Below the pieces are notes generated by a model that saw nothing but the letters and a program-made list of their open reading frames with translations, was not told the origin of the DNA and made no database searches. A stretch of 64,000 nt of DNA from positions 30,399,001 through 30,463,000 of the forward strand of contig NC_091695.1 of NCBI RefSeq assembly GCF_041296265.1. Direction: 5' to 3'. This DNA is from Equus caballus (taxonomy: Eukaryota > Chordata > Mammalia > Perissodactyla > Equidae). Shown piece after piece: positions 37,086-47,420 of the stretch (position 1 is the first letter of the stretch; each line of letters begins with the position of its first letter). A program made the translations under genes and the position numbers.

Positions 37086-38080
37086 TGCTAACATTCCTCC
37101 TTCCTCTGATAATTTTTAATCTCATACACTTACTCATGTAGATATGCAGCTTATATCTTTGACTATTGTGACACCAAAAGACACCAAGTCAAAATTTTTG
37201 TTTAAAGGGATTCTGTGTTGGTGTTGCCCCTAAGGTATCTGACAGAAATAATATAAAGCATTTCTGAAGGAAGACATTTTAAACTCAAGCCTCAGTGATT
37301 CCCACAGATAAATTTTTTTTAAATGCTAAATTAAGATAAAAAAAAATCACTAAGCAGACAAAAATACAAGATACCTTGCTAAGAGTCAGCTATAACATCA
37401 AACTATAAAATCAGATTTGCAAAACTATGTAGTTAAATTATTAGATATTAATAAGAAATAAATATGTTTAATATGTTTAAATAATGGATGCTATGGAAAG
37501 TATGATGAAAGAATAAGAGACTATCAAAGATGACCACTCAGGAAAAGAACAAAATGAAACCTTTAGAGAGAAAACAAAATATTATCACTGAAATGTGAAA
37601 TTAAACAGATGCATTAAACAACCAGTTAGCAAAACTTATGATAGAATAAATTATCTGGAAGAGAGATCTGTAAAAATTAAACAGAACACAGGAGAGAAAT
37701 ACAAATAATGGATGTTTGAGTGAAGTGGAGGGTAGAGCAAGAAGATTCAATGACAGACATTTAATTGTGGTTCCAGAGGCATATACTAGAAATATAAAGA
37801 CAATTTCAGAATATTACCTGTGTTTGATAGATAGCACATCAGGCTTAAGTTTACCTTATTGAATGAATGGACATTAGAGGAAGCTGTGAATACCTCCGTG
37901 AGTAGAAGATGAACAGAATATATCGTAGATGTAAAATCAATCTTTTTGTTGTCATGATTGTTGGTTAAGATGATGACTGCGATGATGATGAAGAATGCAG
38001 TTTTCTGCTCTGTTCTCACAAAATTCTCTTTCTATTCAGTCTCACTGTGGACAGAACCACACCTAAGTCTGGCACGATCA
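37086..38080. other. AT-rich intergenic stretch, nothing recognised
   Basis: No gene and no repeat that I can name. The open frame at 37786-38019 (minus) has no protein likeness. Confidence 0.4.
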
Positions 38081-38084
38081 ATAC

Positions 38085-38295
38085 ACTCATGCATCACTTA
38101 ATTGTGGGGAAACATTGAGCAATGAATCATTAGTCAATTTCGTTTTTGTCTGAACATCATAGACTGTACCTCCACAAACCTACTTGGTATACCTACTACA
38201 CACCTATGCTATATGGTACTAGTCTTACAGGATCACCATCATTTATGCGGTCTGTTGGTGACTGAAATGTTGTTACGTGGCACATGACTGTACAC
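38085..38295 (+). mobile_element. Non-autonomous DNA transposon remnant
   Basis: The two ends are imperfect inverted repeats: 'catgcatcacttaattg' near 38090 and, in reverse complement, 'catgtgccacgtaacaac' near 38290. The middle has the familiar 'cctactacacacctatgct' phrase found in an old mammalian MER-type DNA transposon whose consensus has CATGCG-type ends. The exact family name cannot be given with confidence. It is internally deleted and codes for nothing. Confidence 0.6.
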
Positions 38296-39474
38296 ATTCT
38301 GTCTGCTCCCATTTTTCCTTCCACATTGATCTCAAATCTTGCATTTATTTTCTAATTAGTAACTTCCTTCCTTCAGAATACTTTTCAAAAGAGTTCACCA
38401 TGAAGCAAAGACAGATCTAATTTTGGGAAATGAACCCGTCTGCCTCACTTCTCAGACTACAGCCTTATGCTTCAATGGGGATTTTCTCATATTGTTCATT
38501 TTTGGTCCTAGAAGGCTGGGAAATGATTGGCGAAAAGAAAGTCATTCTGGATGGCTAATACTGACAGGTATTTGTAGTTTATAGACATAGTTTATTCCAC
38601 TAATGTTGCAGTCTTTCTCCAGGGGAATCTCCAAGACTTCTACTTTACACAAACACAAAACTCTCAGCTACATGTGACATATATTTTCTAGGTTTCATGG
38701 CTTCCCATGATTTTCTTTCTAGTTTGAGTTCATCTGAATAAAAATATACTTGTGCTGGAGATGTTCTAATGACCACCTGAAGAGATGACAGCTATTGCAT
38801 CTTGAAGAGGGCATGCAGTGTCTTATGCAAAAATATTATTTTGGTTATTTACTGTTTGGCCTGAAGACTTAGTGCTTAACTTCTCTGGACTGGCTCCAAG
38901 GAGAAAAAGAGAAAGGACTTCCAGAAATCCTGCCTCAGTTTTCTAATCCCCATATCCCTTGCCTAAGCATCCTCATCCTTACATGAGTTCAAATCACTCT
39001 ACTTCTACAGAAGTCTTGAATCTAGGAACCATGAATAGACTTGAGGGTGACAGAGAATCCAATAAAACCATATGCAGAGGTGATAAGTGGTTGCAGTTTC
39101 CTGGGTACAGGGTTCAGACTTTGTAACAGATTTTCAAATGTATCACTGACTCAAAGAAGATCAAGAGTCGCTGTCTTAGATAATTTAACTTATAAGTATC
39201 TCTGATTTGAAGAAAGAAAAAGCTGCACCTGCAAAGAAAGGAGCATAATGGCTCTTTCAAACTTATCTTATCTAACTTCTCAGGTGCTTTCCTAGAATCA
39301 TTAAGTTGTTCAACTCACATCCATTTCCAAACTATATCTTGTCTCTGACTCTTCCCACTATTCTATGGCATTATTTTTAGATCTCAGATGGTTTTATGAA
39401 AACAGAAAGGCAGTTACAAGATAGTCCACCCTCCCTGATTACAGTTTAGTGGAATCTTGGTTCCAAAGATTCTA

Positions 39475-39679
39475 TTTATTTATTTATTTATTTTCTGAGG
39501 AAGATTTGCCTTGAGCTAACATCCATTTCCAATATTTCCCCTTTTTTTCTTTTTATGTGGGCTGTACCACAGCATGACCTCTAACAGAAGAATGGTGTAG
39601 GTCAGTGTCTAGGATTCAAACCCAGGTACCCTAAGTGAAGGGCACTGAACGTAACCGCTAGGCCTCTAGGGCTTGCCCC
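39475..39679 (-). mobile_element. ERE SINE, antisense, decayed
   Basis: A TTTA-rich left end (antisense A-rich tail), then 'gaggaagatttgccttgag' and 'ctaacatccatttccaat', and a diverged antisense head ending 'ctctagggcttgccccc'. The matching place in unit A (about 26950) is uninterrupted, so the ERE was inserted after the units duplicated. The target-site duplication is too worn to call. Confidence 0.85.
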
Positions 39680-40139
39680 CGAAGGAGATTTTAAAAGACA
39701 TGTACTCCAGCATCCTCATTTGGTGTATGAAGCCTCATGATTCAGGGACTTCTTCAAGCACTGATTAACATCAGAGCCATGTGTGAGGAGAATTTTCGTT
39801 TCACCATATCGAGAGATAGCAGTTTTCACCAGTTTTGTCTATTTCTGATTCTCATATATTTGCGAATTCTAGGAAGTTAAAACATGAAATTAAGACATTT
39901 CAGAGGATAATGTACTCATAATGCCAATTTACTGTCTTTTGTCCCCAAAGAGAATGAGAATGTTTATTGAAGGGAATTGTTCATTTAAGTTTAGTAATCA
40001 TGCGTGGAAGACAGATTAACTCAACATGATGATTTAAGTTGTATATTTAGTCAGCTGCATGACTGGAAAAAGACGAAGAATACTTGTTTTTGTTTTTTGA
40101 GAATGAAATAATTTCCATCTGTCATCTTTTTGTCAGTAG

Positions 40140-41135
40140 ATGACACTAACCATGTCCATGGAAAGGAATAGAAATGAGACTTCTGTGTCCACGTTTGTTC
40201 TCCTGGGACTTTCAGATGAAAAAGAGGTGCAGCGTGTACTATTCCCAGTCTTTCTAGGGATCTACCTTATGACTCTAATCTGGAACCTGGGTCTTATCCT
40301 CGTAATCAGGATGAACTCCCACCTGCACACGCCTATGTACTTTTTTCTCAGTTTCCTATCATTTTTAGACATCTGTTATTCTTCTTCAAATAGCCCAAGA
40401 ATGCTTTCAGACTTCTTAAAAGATGAAAAAAACATTTCCTTCATTGCCTGTGCCACCCAGTATTTTATTGGGTGCTGGATGGGTCAGGCTGAATGCTGCA
40501 TCTTGGCCACCATGGCCTATGACAGATTTGTTGGTATCGGTAGGCCTCTGCAGTACTCGAGCATCATGGCTCCTGGCCTCTGTCATAAGTTGATTGCTGG
40601 GGCCTATGGGAGTGGTTTCCTTGGTAGCTTAGTTCAAACAGTTTCTTGCTTTCGTCTCTACTACTGTGGGCCCAATATCATTCCAAATTTCTACTGTGAT
40701 GTAACCCAGATTATTTCTTTGTCTTGTTCTGATTCCTACATCAGCCAAATGATTCTGTCTCTCGAATCTATTCTTGTTGGGTTTGGTTCCTTCTTGGTAA
40801 TCATCTTATCTCATGCAATCACTGTAGCTTCCATCCTGAAACTATCTTCCATCAAAGGTAGTGCCAAGGTCTTCAATACCTGTGCCTCCCACCTAGTAGT
40901 TGTGACAATCTTCTATAGCACAAGCCTCTTTATGTACCTGCATCCTAACTCTAGCCACTCCAAGAAGCAAAACAAGGTGCTGTCAGTGTTCTACGTTATC
41001 CTAATCCCCATGTTAAACCCCGTTATCTATAGTTTCAGGAACAAGGAGATCAAAGAGGCCCTCAAGAGGATGACAGAGAGTAACACATTTATCTCCATAA
41101 AAACAATATTTGGGCAGGTGTTATTTCCCCTATAA
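40140..41135 (+). CDS. Olfactory receptor, class II, family 5-like
   Basis: Intact single-exon odorant receptor of 331 residues from the first ATG. Starting at Met5 (40152) or Met7 (40158) would bring it nearer to the usual 310-320. Seen motifs: glycosylation site N12-E-T, LHTPMYFFL at 62-70, MAYDRF at 125-130 (Phe in place of the usual Tyr), KVFNTCASHL at 243-252, PMLNPVIYSFRN at 290-301, and conserved Cys at 104 and 186. The normal SY at the end of TM5 is SH (224-225). The C-terminus is about 15 residues longer than usual. A splice acceptor (ttttgtcag) lies just before the ATG. It resembles the OR5A/OR5AN group ('TLIWNL' in TM1), but I cannot match it to a human gene. It is probably a lineage-expanded subfamily. 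The pseudogene at 27410 is its sister. Confidence 0.9.
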   Translation: MTLTMSMERNRNETSVSTFVLLGLSDEKEVQRVLFPVFLGIYLMTLIWNLGLILVIRMNSHLHTPMYFFLSFLSFLDICYSSSNSPRMLSDFLKDEKNISFIACATQYFIGCWMGQAECCILATMAYDRFVGIGRPLQYSSIMAPGLCHKLIAGAYGSGFLGSLVQTVSCFRLYYCGPNIIPNFYCDVTQIISLSCSDSYISQMILSLESILVGFGSFLVIILSHAITVASILKLSSIKGSAKVFNTCASHLVVVTIFYSTSLFMYLHPNSSHSKKQNKVLSVFYVILIPMLNPVIYSFRNKEIKEALKRMTESNTFISIKTIFGQVLFPL

Positions 41136-41557
41136 GGAAAATAGAGATAAGAACATGTAAGAACTTTTTGTAGGTCATACAACAGCTAGATAGAGAGAAG
41201 TGAAAAACTCACTTCTTGATTCCTGGTGCCATCATATTTAGCTCACACTACCAAGCGATCAGTTTGAGGCAGTGTTATGAACATTGAATCTAGTTTAAAA
41301 GGTTTGTTCCCAGGATTATACCCACGTAGGTAAACCCCATATTTTGAGAACAGAGGTTCTGATAGACATTATATGCAGAGATAGACAAGAACCTAGGAAT
41401 CCACACAGTCTTTCTCCTATGATTTTTAAAATGTCTTTTATTCATTTTCAACTGTTAAGCTTTTATATGTATTTCAATAAAATAAAATAATGTATAAAAT
41501 CAAGTTGTGAAACTTAAAAATTATTTTAAAATGAGTACTTTTAATCTCCACCTCAAA

Positions 41558-41680
41558 GAGGGAGAGAGAGTGAGTATGAGAGGGAGGGACACAGAAAGAG
41601 AGAGATAGAAAGACTGAAGGAAAGACAGAGAAAGATAAAATATGACAGGAGAGGAGAAGAAGAAAGATTGATCTGGCTTT
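41558..41680 (+). repeat. Purine-rich (GA)n tract, unit B copy
   Basis: GAGAGAG-rich sequence equivalent to 28840-28995 in unit A. The minus-strand open frame at 41474-41794 is a low-complexity by-product. Confidence 0.85.
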
Positions 41681-42089
41681 ATTCCCAAATAAGCTTGTTC
41701 CTTCCATCTTACTCATTGAGCCTCCTTGTGAAGCGAATTTTGAAAAAGGTATGGGTGAAAGGAATGGTAGAAAGAAGGGGCACAATAAGGTCAAGAGTTA
41801 GAGAGATTCTCAGAGGCTAGAAAGAAGTCAAAGTCATCAACTTCTGGTCATAGTTGGCCTGTAGCCTGCTCTATGGTAGCTTACCAGAGACCATGCAAGA
41901 CCTCAGAAATGCAGGCTGTCATGGTGTGTCTAGGGAGACAGGATCTGAGTCCCAGAGATCTGAGTCTCCCAAATATTCCTGGACCTTAAGTTTGACCAGG
42001 GAGCAGCAAAGCCAGTTTACTTGGGGGTATGATGTAGACTCCAGTCCAACTAAGAGAATTTAAAGAACATTTAAATGGACATATACTTT

Positions 42090-42383
42090 TAGAGGAGAAT
42101 TTTTTTACTTTTTACTTTTTTAAAGATTGGAACCTAAGCTAACAACTGTTGCCAATCTATATTTTATTCTTTCTGCTTTTTTCCCCAAATCCCCCCAGTA
42201 CATAGTTGTATATTTCAGTTGTGGGTCCTTCCAGTTGTGGCACGTGGGACGCCACCTCAACGTGGCCTGATGAGTGGTGCCACGTCCATGCCCAGGATCC
42301 AAACCAGCAAAAGCCTGGGCTGCCACATCGGAGTGCACAAACTTAACCACTCGGCCAGAGGGCTGGCCCCTAGAGGAGAATTT
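42090..42383 (-). mobile_element. ERE SINE, antisense, with 13-bp target-site duplication
   Basis: The element body is about 42103-42370, with antisense tail 'aagctaacaactgttgcc', 'catagttgtatatttcagt', 'gtggcacgtgggacgcc', and head 'ttaaccactcggccag'. Direct repeats TAGAGGAGAATTT lie at 42090-42102 and 42371-42383. It is absent from unit A (near 29400). Confidence 0.95.
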
Positions 42384-42994
42384 AAATAGTAAGCTTCACA
42401 TATATTACATTAGTATTTATACAATACTCTACACTTCATATAGTTAAATTGCATGGATGTGATTTTTTTCTATTACCATATGAAGTTGGCAGTTGAGAAA
42501 TTATCCACATTTTACAGATAGAAGCTTTGAGCATATTGAGGTCTTCCATGTTCTTCCCAGAGTAGCCACAATTCATCTTAAGTCTCACAAAATTTAATTT
42601 GTGGAGCATAGATGCTTCTTATTGACCAGAAACATGCTCTCCATGGTTTGAATGGGTGCCCTAATTCTATACTTTTGGTGTTATATTTTTAAAAACATCT
42701 TAAGAATCTGTTCAATTTAAAAGATTAATCTATTACAGTTCTTACTTGTGGGAATATCTGACTACTAACCTATTAGGAAGAGTTAAATTAAATAATTAAC
42801 TCATTGCCCCACCCACCACTCTCTCTCTAGAATTAATATTAACTGAAATAGAGCAAACCAAGAATGAGACCTTCCTAAAACATCTCTGTTTCCCTAGTAA
42901 TGGCAGGGTAGATGATCTCCACCAAAAAAAAAAAAAAAAAAGACAAGAAACGTTTGTGAGAATGATCTTAAACAGATATTTTTTAATGAAGGAT

Positions 42995-43811
42995 TAGTAA
43001 TGCAGCATAATATGTTGTAAAGAACTCCAATTCAGAACACACAAATTAAACCTGCTATTAATGGGAGGCATGCTGTGTACCTCACAGGCTAAGTGCTTTA
43101 TGAGCATTATCTGATTTGATTCTATGAAAAACTGCTGTATGAAGTAGCTACTATTATTAGCCCCATTTAATAGGTGATATATACTTAGGCTTGGAGAGGT
43201 TAATTTGCTCAAGGTCACACAACCAATAAATGGAAAGCTGGAATTCCACCCAGATTGGCTGACACCAATGCCCATGGTATTAACCACAATAAGTCATGGC
43301 TCTATCATGAATTAGTTTTATTGTATTCCTTTTTGCTGTGATTTCCTCACTTATGCATAGTAAATCACACCATGTATGCCTCATAGGACTGCTGAGATGA
43401 TTGATTCAGGTTAGGTATTTGAGAAAGTGCATGTATGTATTTGTCTAAAATGAAAGTGCTTTGTAAAAGTGTCCACATATCTAATTTACTGTTGTCAGGT
43501 TATATTACCAGCCAGCTGTGTCATCTTGGGCAAATCTCTTAGATCCACTGGCTTCTAGTCCCCACCTGGAAATTAATGGTATTGAAACAGATGATCACTA
43601 GGTCCTTTCCACCACAAATGATTCCAAGTTCATTAAAAGAAAAGCTATAATCATGAGATCATAGTAGGACCATGAGGAAGTGTGGAATTGAATTAGAAGG
43701 GACATGGCAAAGTGGGGCATGAAAAATTAGCAGGGGAATAATTCCATGGTAAACGTGACTCCAGAGAGCAAGAGCCTGGGGAGTTTTCTCCCTCTAACTC
43801 TTTTCCCTTTT
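42995..43811 (+). repeat. Duplicated OR 3' flank, copy 3 of 3 (truncated)
   Basis: Matches copies 1 and 2 from the 'taatgcagcataatatg' start up to the 'ttttctccctctaactc' segment at 43785-43811 and then stops, losing about 650 bp that the other two copies share. Confidence 0.85.
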
Positions 43812-44129
43812 AAGTGGGAAGTGTTTCTTAAAATATTTTTTACTTTATTTTTTTAAAAAAGATTTTTTTTTCCTTTTTCTCCCCAAAGACCCCCCCCCAG
43901 TGCATATTTGTATATTTTTCGTTGTGGGTCCTTCTAGTTGTGGCATGTGGGACACTGCCTCAGCGTGGTTTGATGAGCAGTGCCATGTCCGCACCCAGGA
44001 TTCGAACCAACGAAACGCTGGGCCGCCTGCAGCGGAGCGTGAGAACTTAACCACTCGGCCACGGGGCCAGCCCCTACTTTATTTTTTTTAATTGCGGCAA
44101 CATTGGTTTATAACAAGTGGGAAGTGTTT
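43812..44129 (-). mobile_element. Short L1 stub with 15-bp target-site duplication, split by an ERE
   Basis: Direct repeats AAGTGGGAAGTGTTT lie at 43812-43826 and 44115-44129. Between them is a poly-T tract plus about 30 bp of antisense L1 3' sequence ('aattgcggcaacattggtt', 44089-44114), comparable to the antisense L1 3' end at 9940. This is a severely 5'-truncated L1 insertion. An ERE (43855-44074) is nested in the poly-T part. Confidence 0.85.
43841..44088 (-). mobile_element. ERE SINE, antisense, nested in the L1 stub
   Basis: The element body is about 43855-44074. Target-site duplication TACTTTATTTTTTT at 43841-43854 and 44075-44088. Antisense order: 'gtgcatatttgtatatttt', 'gttgtggcatgtgggacac', 'cgcacccaggattcgaacc', 'cttaaccactcggccacgg'. 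It is close in sequence to the ERE at 63581-63802, so both are fairly young. Confidence 0.95.
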
Positions 44130-44435
44130 TGTTTTGCTTTTCTCTTCCTCCCTCGGTGTGGGGCCCTGCCCGTCTTCCTGTTCTGCACTCGCCTCCAAGC
44201 TCTCTGTATTGGGGTGGGCCAGACACCTGTAACAAATTGACTGCGCAGATCATGTCTTAAACACAGGATTTCATTTCCATCTCATGCAACAGGCCAGGGT
44301 GTATGTTCCCGGTCAGACAGAGGAGGAGGAGGGGACGGTAAGGAAGATCTGTTCCGTTCAGTCTCGCAGGGACCCAGGCTAGTGGGGGCTCTGCCGTCTC
44401 CAGCACATGGCTTCCAAGGTCTACCTGTCACCTTA
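44130..44435. other. Unique sequence right of the junction, no gene seen
   Basis: A short stretch of higher GC content with no homology to the OR units. No exon or repeat is recognised. Confidence 0.4.
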
Positions 44436-44439
44436 ATGT

Positions 44440-44870
44440 GGCTGGCTGAATAACGGCCCCCGAGAATGTCCATTCGGCAATCGTCAGAACACGTGAATAT
44501 TACCTTATATGGAAAAAGGGACTCTGGAGATTCTCCTGGATTATCCGGTTGGGTCCTGAGTGTGATCACAAGGTCCCCACAACAGGGAGGCAGTGAGAGA
44601 TTCCACCACAGAGAGGAAGTAGATGTGACAACACAAGCCTGAGTCTCAGTGACTCGAGCAAGAGGCCCCGAGGCACGGAATGCAGGTACAGGTGGCCTTC
44701 AGAAGCTGGAAGGGGCAGCGGGCTCTTCCTTGGGGGTCTCTCTTTGGCCTTGACTTTGGCCCAATGAAACTGATTTCAGACTTCCGGCCTCCAGAACTGT
44801 AAGTATCTGCATTTTTTCAGCCACAACCTTGGTTGTAATTCGTCTCAGCAGCAACGGGCACGGATCCATC
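44440..44870 (+). mobile_element. Old solo LTR fossil, MLT1-type (ERVL-MaLR)
   Basis: Follows the order of an MLT1C/D-like LTR: 'gaataacggcccccgagaa', 'gtgaatattaccttatatgg', 'ggattatccggttgggtcc', 'cttccggcctccagaactgt'. There is no internal coding region. It is highly diverged, consistent with an age older than the placental orders. The open frames across it have no meaning. Confidence 0.75.
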
Positions 44871-45669
44871 TTTGCCGTCATCCCAACCTATGGTAAGGGG
44901 GAAGCCGTGCGGGCGTTTTTATGGGCCAGAAAGCGGTGCATATCCTCCTCTCTGATGTTCCATTGTGAGATCCTGGCTATGTGGCCGCACCCGTCACCTA
45001 GAGAAGCTGGGAGATGTGGAGCTGGGCAGCCAGAGGCCCAGTGAGTCCAGAAGGAGGGCAGGGGATCCACTCTCTGCCACACCGAGTTATCCCGCCCTGC
45101 GTGGTGGTGTGGATGCCACAGGGGCTGGCCCGCTGGGGTCCTGTGTGGGCTGGGCAGGTTGTCCTCACTGCATTTGCCTTTTCGGCTCCTTGGACCAGGG
45201 TGGGCGCCCCGGGCCCAGCAGGCCTACAGCCTCAGCCCCCCACGTCACATTTCTATTCACTTCCGGTCCACAGAGACATTCAACTTGTTTTTGAGCACGG
45301 CTAAACCTTTTCGCTTTCCAAATTTGACGTTGTATCTGTCATGCTACTTGGCCAGCCAGTCTCTGCCACACACTCTCCTGACACGGTGTGTCAAAGGGGA
45401 GACAGGCGCCGCCTTTTGCCTTTTCGCCGGATGTGACTCTGAAGCAGTCTGTTCTCCATAGAGAGGCCGGATGGATCTGGGTGTCACAAACGGCTCACGC
45501 CACCCTCCCGCTGAAAGCCCCAGTGAGCTCTGGCTGTCCTCATCTGGGAAACGGAAGCAACAATACCCACCTCACAGAGAGAAAGTAATGAGTGGCTGCT
45601 TGCGGGGGCGGGGGGGGGGGAGCGGGGCACAGGGGTTGACTGCTAACAAGGTGGGCTTCTTTGGGGGGG

Positions 45670-45805
45670 GATGAAAATGTTCTAAAATTAGGTCGTGGTG
45701 ATGGTTACACCACCCTGTGACTATATTAAAAACCACAGAATTGTACACGAGTGTATTATATTTTATGCAAATTACATCTCAATAAGATGCTCTTAAAAAT
45801 AATTT
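45670..45805 (+). mobile_element. L1 3' end fragment, sense
   Basis: The phrase order 'aatgttctaaaattaggtc', 'gtggtgatggttacaccac', 'ttaaaaaccacagaattgt' and 'aattacatctcaataa' is that of old mammalian L1 3'UTR ends. 44871-45669 between the LTR and this fragment holds no recognised gene. Its GC-rich open frames (44829-45588) overlap one another in several frames and look accidental. Confidence 0.75.
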
Positions 45806-46030
45806 TCAACTCATAAAGCTGTTTCCAGGGAAAAATGAACCATCCTGTATTAAAAGGATTACCTTGTATCCACAATCGCTATGTGGCCAGCTGGTCTGGG
45901 CCACACACTCTCCTGAGGGGCAGAAGCCACGTGCCCCGCAGGCTGCCTCCCCAGTGTTAGTTCCCCTCCTTCCAGTTCTGACTTCCTCATTAAGCCTACA
46001 AACCCCTCATTCTTCCCAGTCACTCAGTCA

Positions 46031-46305
46031 AGAAACCGCCTTCTGGGGGCCGGCCCGGTGGCGCAGCAGTTAAGTTCGCACATTGTGCTTCGGAGGCCTG
46101 GGGTTTGCTGGTTCGGATCCCGGGTGCGGACATGGCACCGCTTGGCATGCCATGCTGTGGCAAGCATCCCACATATAAAGTAGAGGAAGACGGGCACGGA
46201 TGTGAGCTCAGGGCCAGTCTTCCTCAGCAAAAAGAGGAGGATTGGTGGCAGATGTTAGCTCAGGGCTAATCTTTCTCAAAAAAGAGAAAAGAAACCTCCT
46301 TCTGG
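46031..46305 (+). mobile_element. ERE SINE, sense, with 16-bp target-site duplication
   Basis: The element body is 46047-46289, beginning 'gggccggcccggtggcgca' with a well-kept tRNA-like promoter ('ggttcggatcccgggtgcg') and ending 'ctcagggctaatctttctc' plus A-rich tail. The direct repeats at 46031-46046 and 46290-46305 differ at one base. Its CpGs are well kept, so it is young. It sits just upstream of the CpG island. Confidence 0.96.
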
Positions 46306-46519
46306 AGCCTTCGCTCCGTACATTGACTCTGCGTGTAGGAACAGACAGTTTCCACGCGTGCTTTGCAGGCTCGCACCCCGGCGGAGCTCGGCCCGCGCTG
46401 CCCGCGCACGCGCGCGAGGGAGGCGGCCGGGCGAGGGGCGCGACGTGCCGGGGAGGGGCGGGGCCTCGTCGGGACCCGGATGAGGCCCCGCCCCCACCCG
46501 AGGAACCGGAAGTGGAGCA

Positions 46520-46615
46520 GGGCGCCTGGGAGCGGCGGGCGCGCAGCTGCCGGGGCCGGGGCCGGGGCCGGAGCCGGAGTCGGAGTCGAGTGGGTCCGGA
46601 CGGAGCCAGGCGGCG
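46520..46615 (+). other. Candidate non-coding first exon
   Basis: GC-rich sequence with short GGGGCC/GGAGCC/GGAGTC tandem runs (46550-46590) followed by a strong splice donor GGCG|GTGAGC at 46615/46616. The start is a guess, taken from the spacing to the ETS-like site. The position fits the 5'UTR exon of CTTN, whose first exons are non-coding in human, but no transcript evidence is available from sequence alone. Confidence 0.45.
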
Positions 46616-47049
46616 GTGAGCGAGCGCGGCTTCCGCCGGGCGGGGGGGGCCGGCCCCTCCGCGGCGCTCCTGGGGCGCCCCCGGGCCCCGAAAAGGGAAG
46701 GAAGCGGCGGCTGCAGCGGTCTAGCCGCTCTTCCGCTCGCGGTTTCGGGTCGGCCGCGGGGGGAGCGCGGGCGAGGCTTCCCCAGGCGGGGGAGCCGGGG
46801 CCGGGGGCCGAGGGGTGGGGGCCGGGGGGCCGCGGGGTGAGGGGCGGGGCGCCGAGCGGTGGGGAGGGCCTGGTGTCGGGGAGGAAGGGGCAGTTCTGAG
46901 GTTTAGGGGTCCGAAGGAGAGGGGCCGGGGCTGCAGGGAGGAAGGGGAGGAGAGGGCCAGACGGGGAGGGGGTCTGGGGTCTGAGAGGGTGCCCGGGACC
47001 CGGGGGCTAGGAGAAGAGAGAGTGGAGGGGCCGAGGGTCGGAGGGGGGC

Positions 47050-47325
47050 GAGGTGCGAGAGAGGCCATGCTGGGAGGGGGTGTGATCCGGGGGGAGGGGC
47101 TCAGGGCCCAGGGGTTTAGGGGAGGGGCGTGGAGGGCCGAGGGGAAGGGGCTGGGGTCCAAGCGGGGCGAGGTAGGAGAGGGGCCCTGCGGGGAGGGGTC
47201 CGGGATCGGGGGCGACGGGATCAGGGCCCTGGGGTTTAGGGGAAGGGGATGGAGGGCCGACAGGGAGGGGTTTGGGTCCAAGCGGGGCGAGGTAGGAGTG
47301 GGGCCCTGCCGGGAAGGACCGAGAG
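47050..47325 (+). repeat. 120-bp G-rich minisatellite in the CpG island
   Basis: The phrase 'ggtttaggggaggggcg' at 47113 recurs as 'ggtttaggggaaggggat' at 47233, exactly 120 bp later. The flanking text repeats likewise ('ggtccaagcggggcgaggta' at about 47154 and 47274). A partial third copy precedes it (from about 47050). The strand is rich in runs of four or more G, so G-quadruplex formation is plausible. Confidence 0.88.
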
Positions 47326-47420
47326 GGGCCGGGGTCTCCCTGGCGCCCGGGCGGGGCCGTCGCAGCCGCGGCTCCTGCGGCCAGGCCCGCACCTACAGGG
47401 AGGTTTAGCAATCAGGTCAC

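Larger units (their letters stand above)
38420..43811 (+). repeat. OR duplication unit B (direct repeat of 25905-30875)
   Basis: Direct repeat of unit A, carrying the intact receptor. The two units align through 5' flank, receptor, purine tract and 3' flank. EREs at 39475-39679 and 42103-42370 are present only here. Homology with copies 1 and 2 of the 3' flank stops at about 43811: copies 1 and 2 continue into a shared 'cacctctg' phrase while this copy changes to unrelated sequence. Confidence 0.88.
46350..47420 (+). promoter_or_regulatory. CpG island with candidate promoter
   Basis: A dense run of CG dinucleotides and GC-boxes (for example 'ggggaggggcggggcc' near 46452) in otherwise ordinary DNA. 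An ETS-type site, ACCGGAAGTG, lies at about 46505-46514, about 100 bp before a good splice donor at 46616. No TATA box is seen. This is the layout of a housekeeping-type promoter driving transcription to the right, toward the cortactin exons. Open frames on both strands here (up to 223 residues) are by-products of GC richness. Confidence 0.7.

Noticed and set aside
46242-47411. Several open frames of 125-223 residues on both strands
   Set aside because: CpG island and minisatellite keep all frames open. The composition is Gly/Arg/Pro only.
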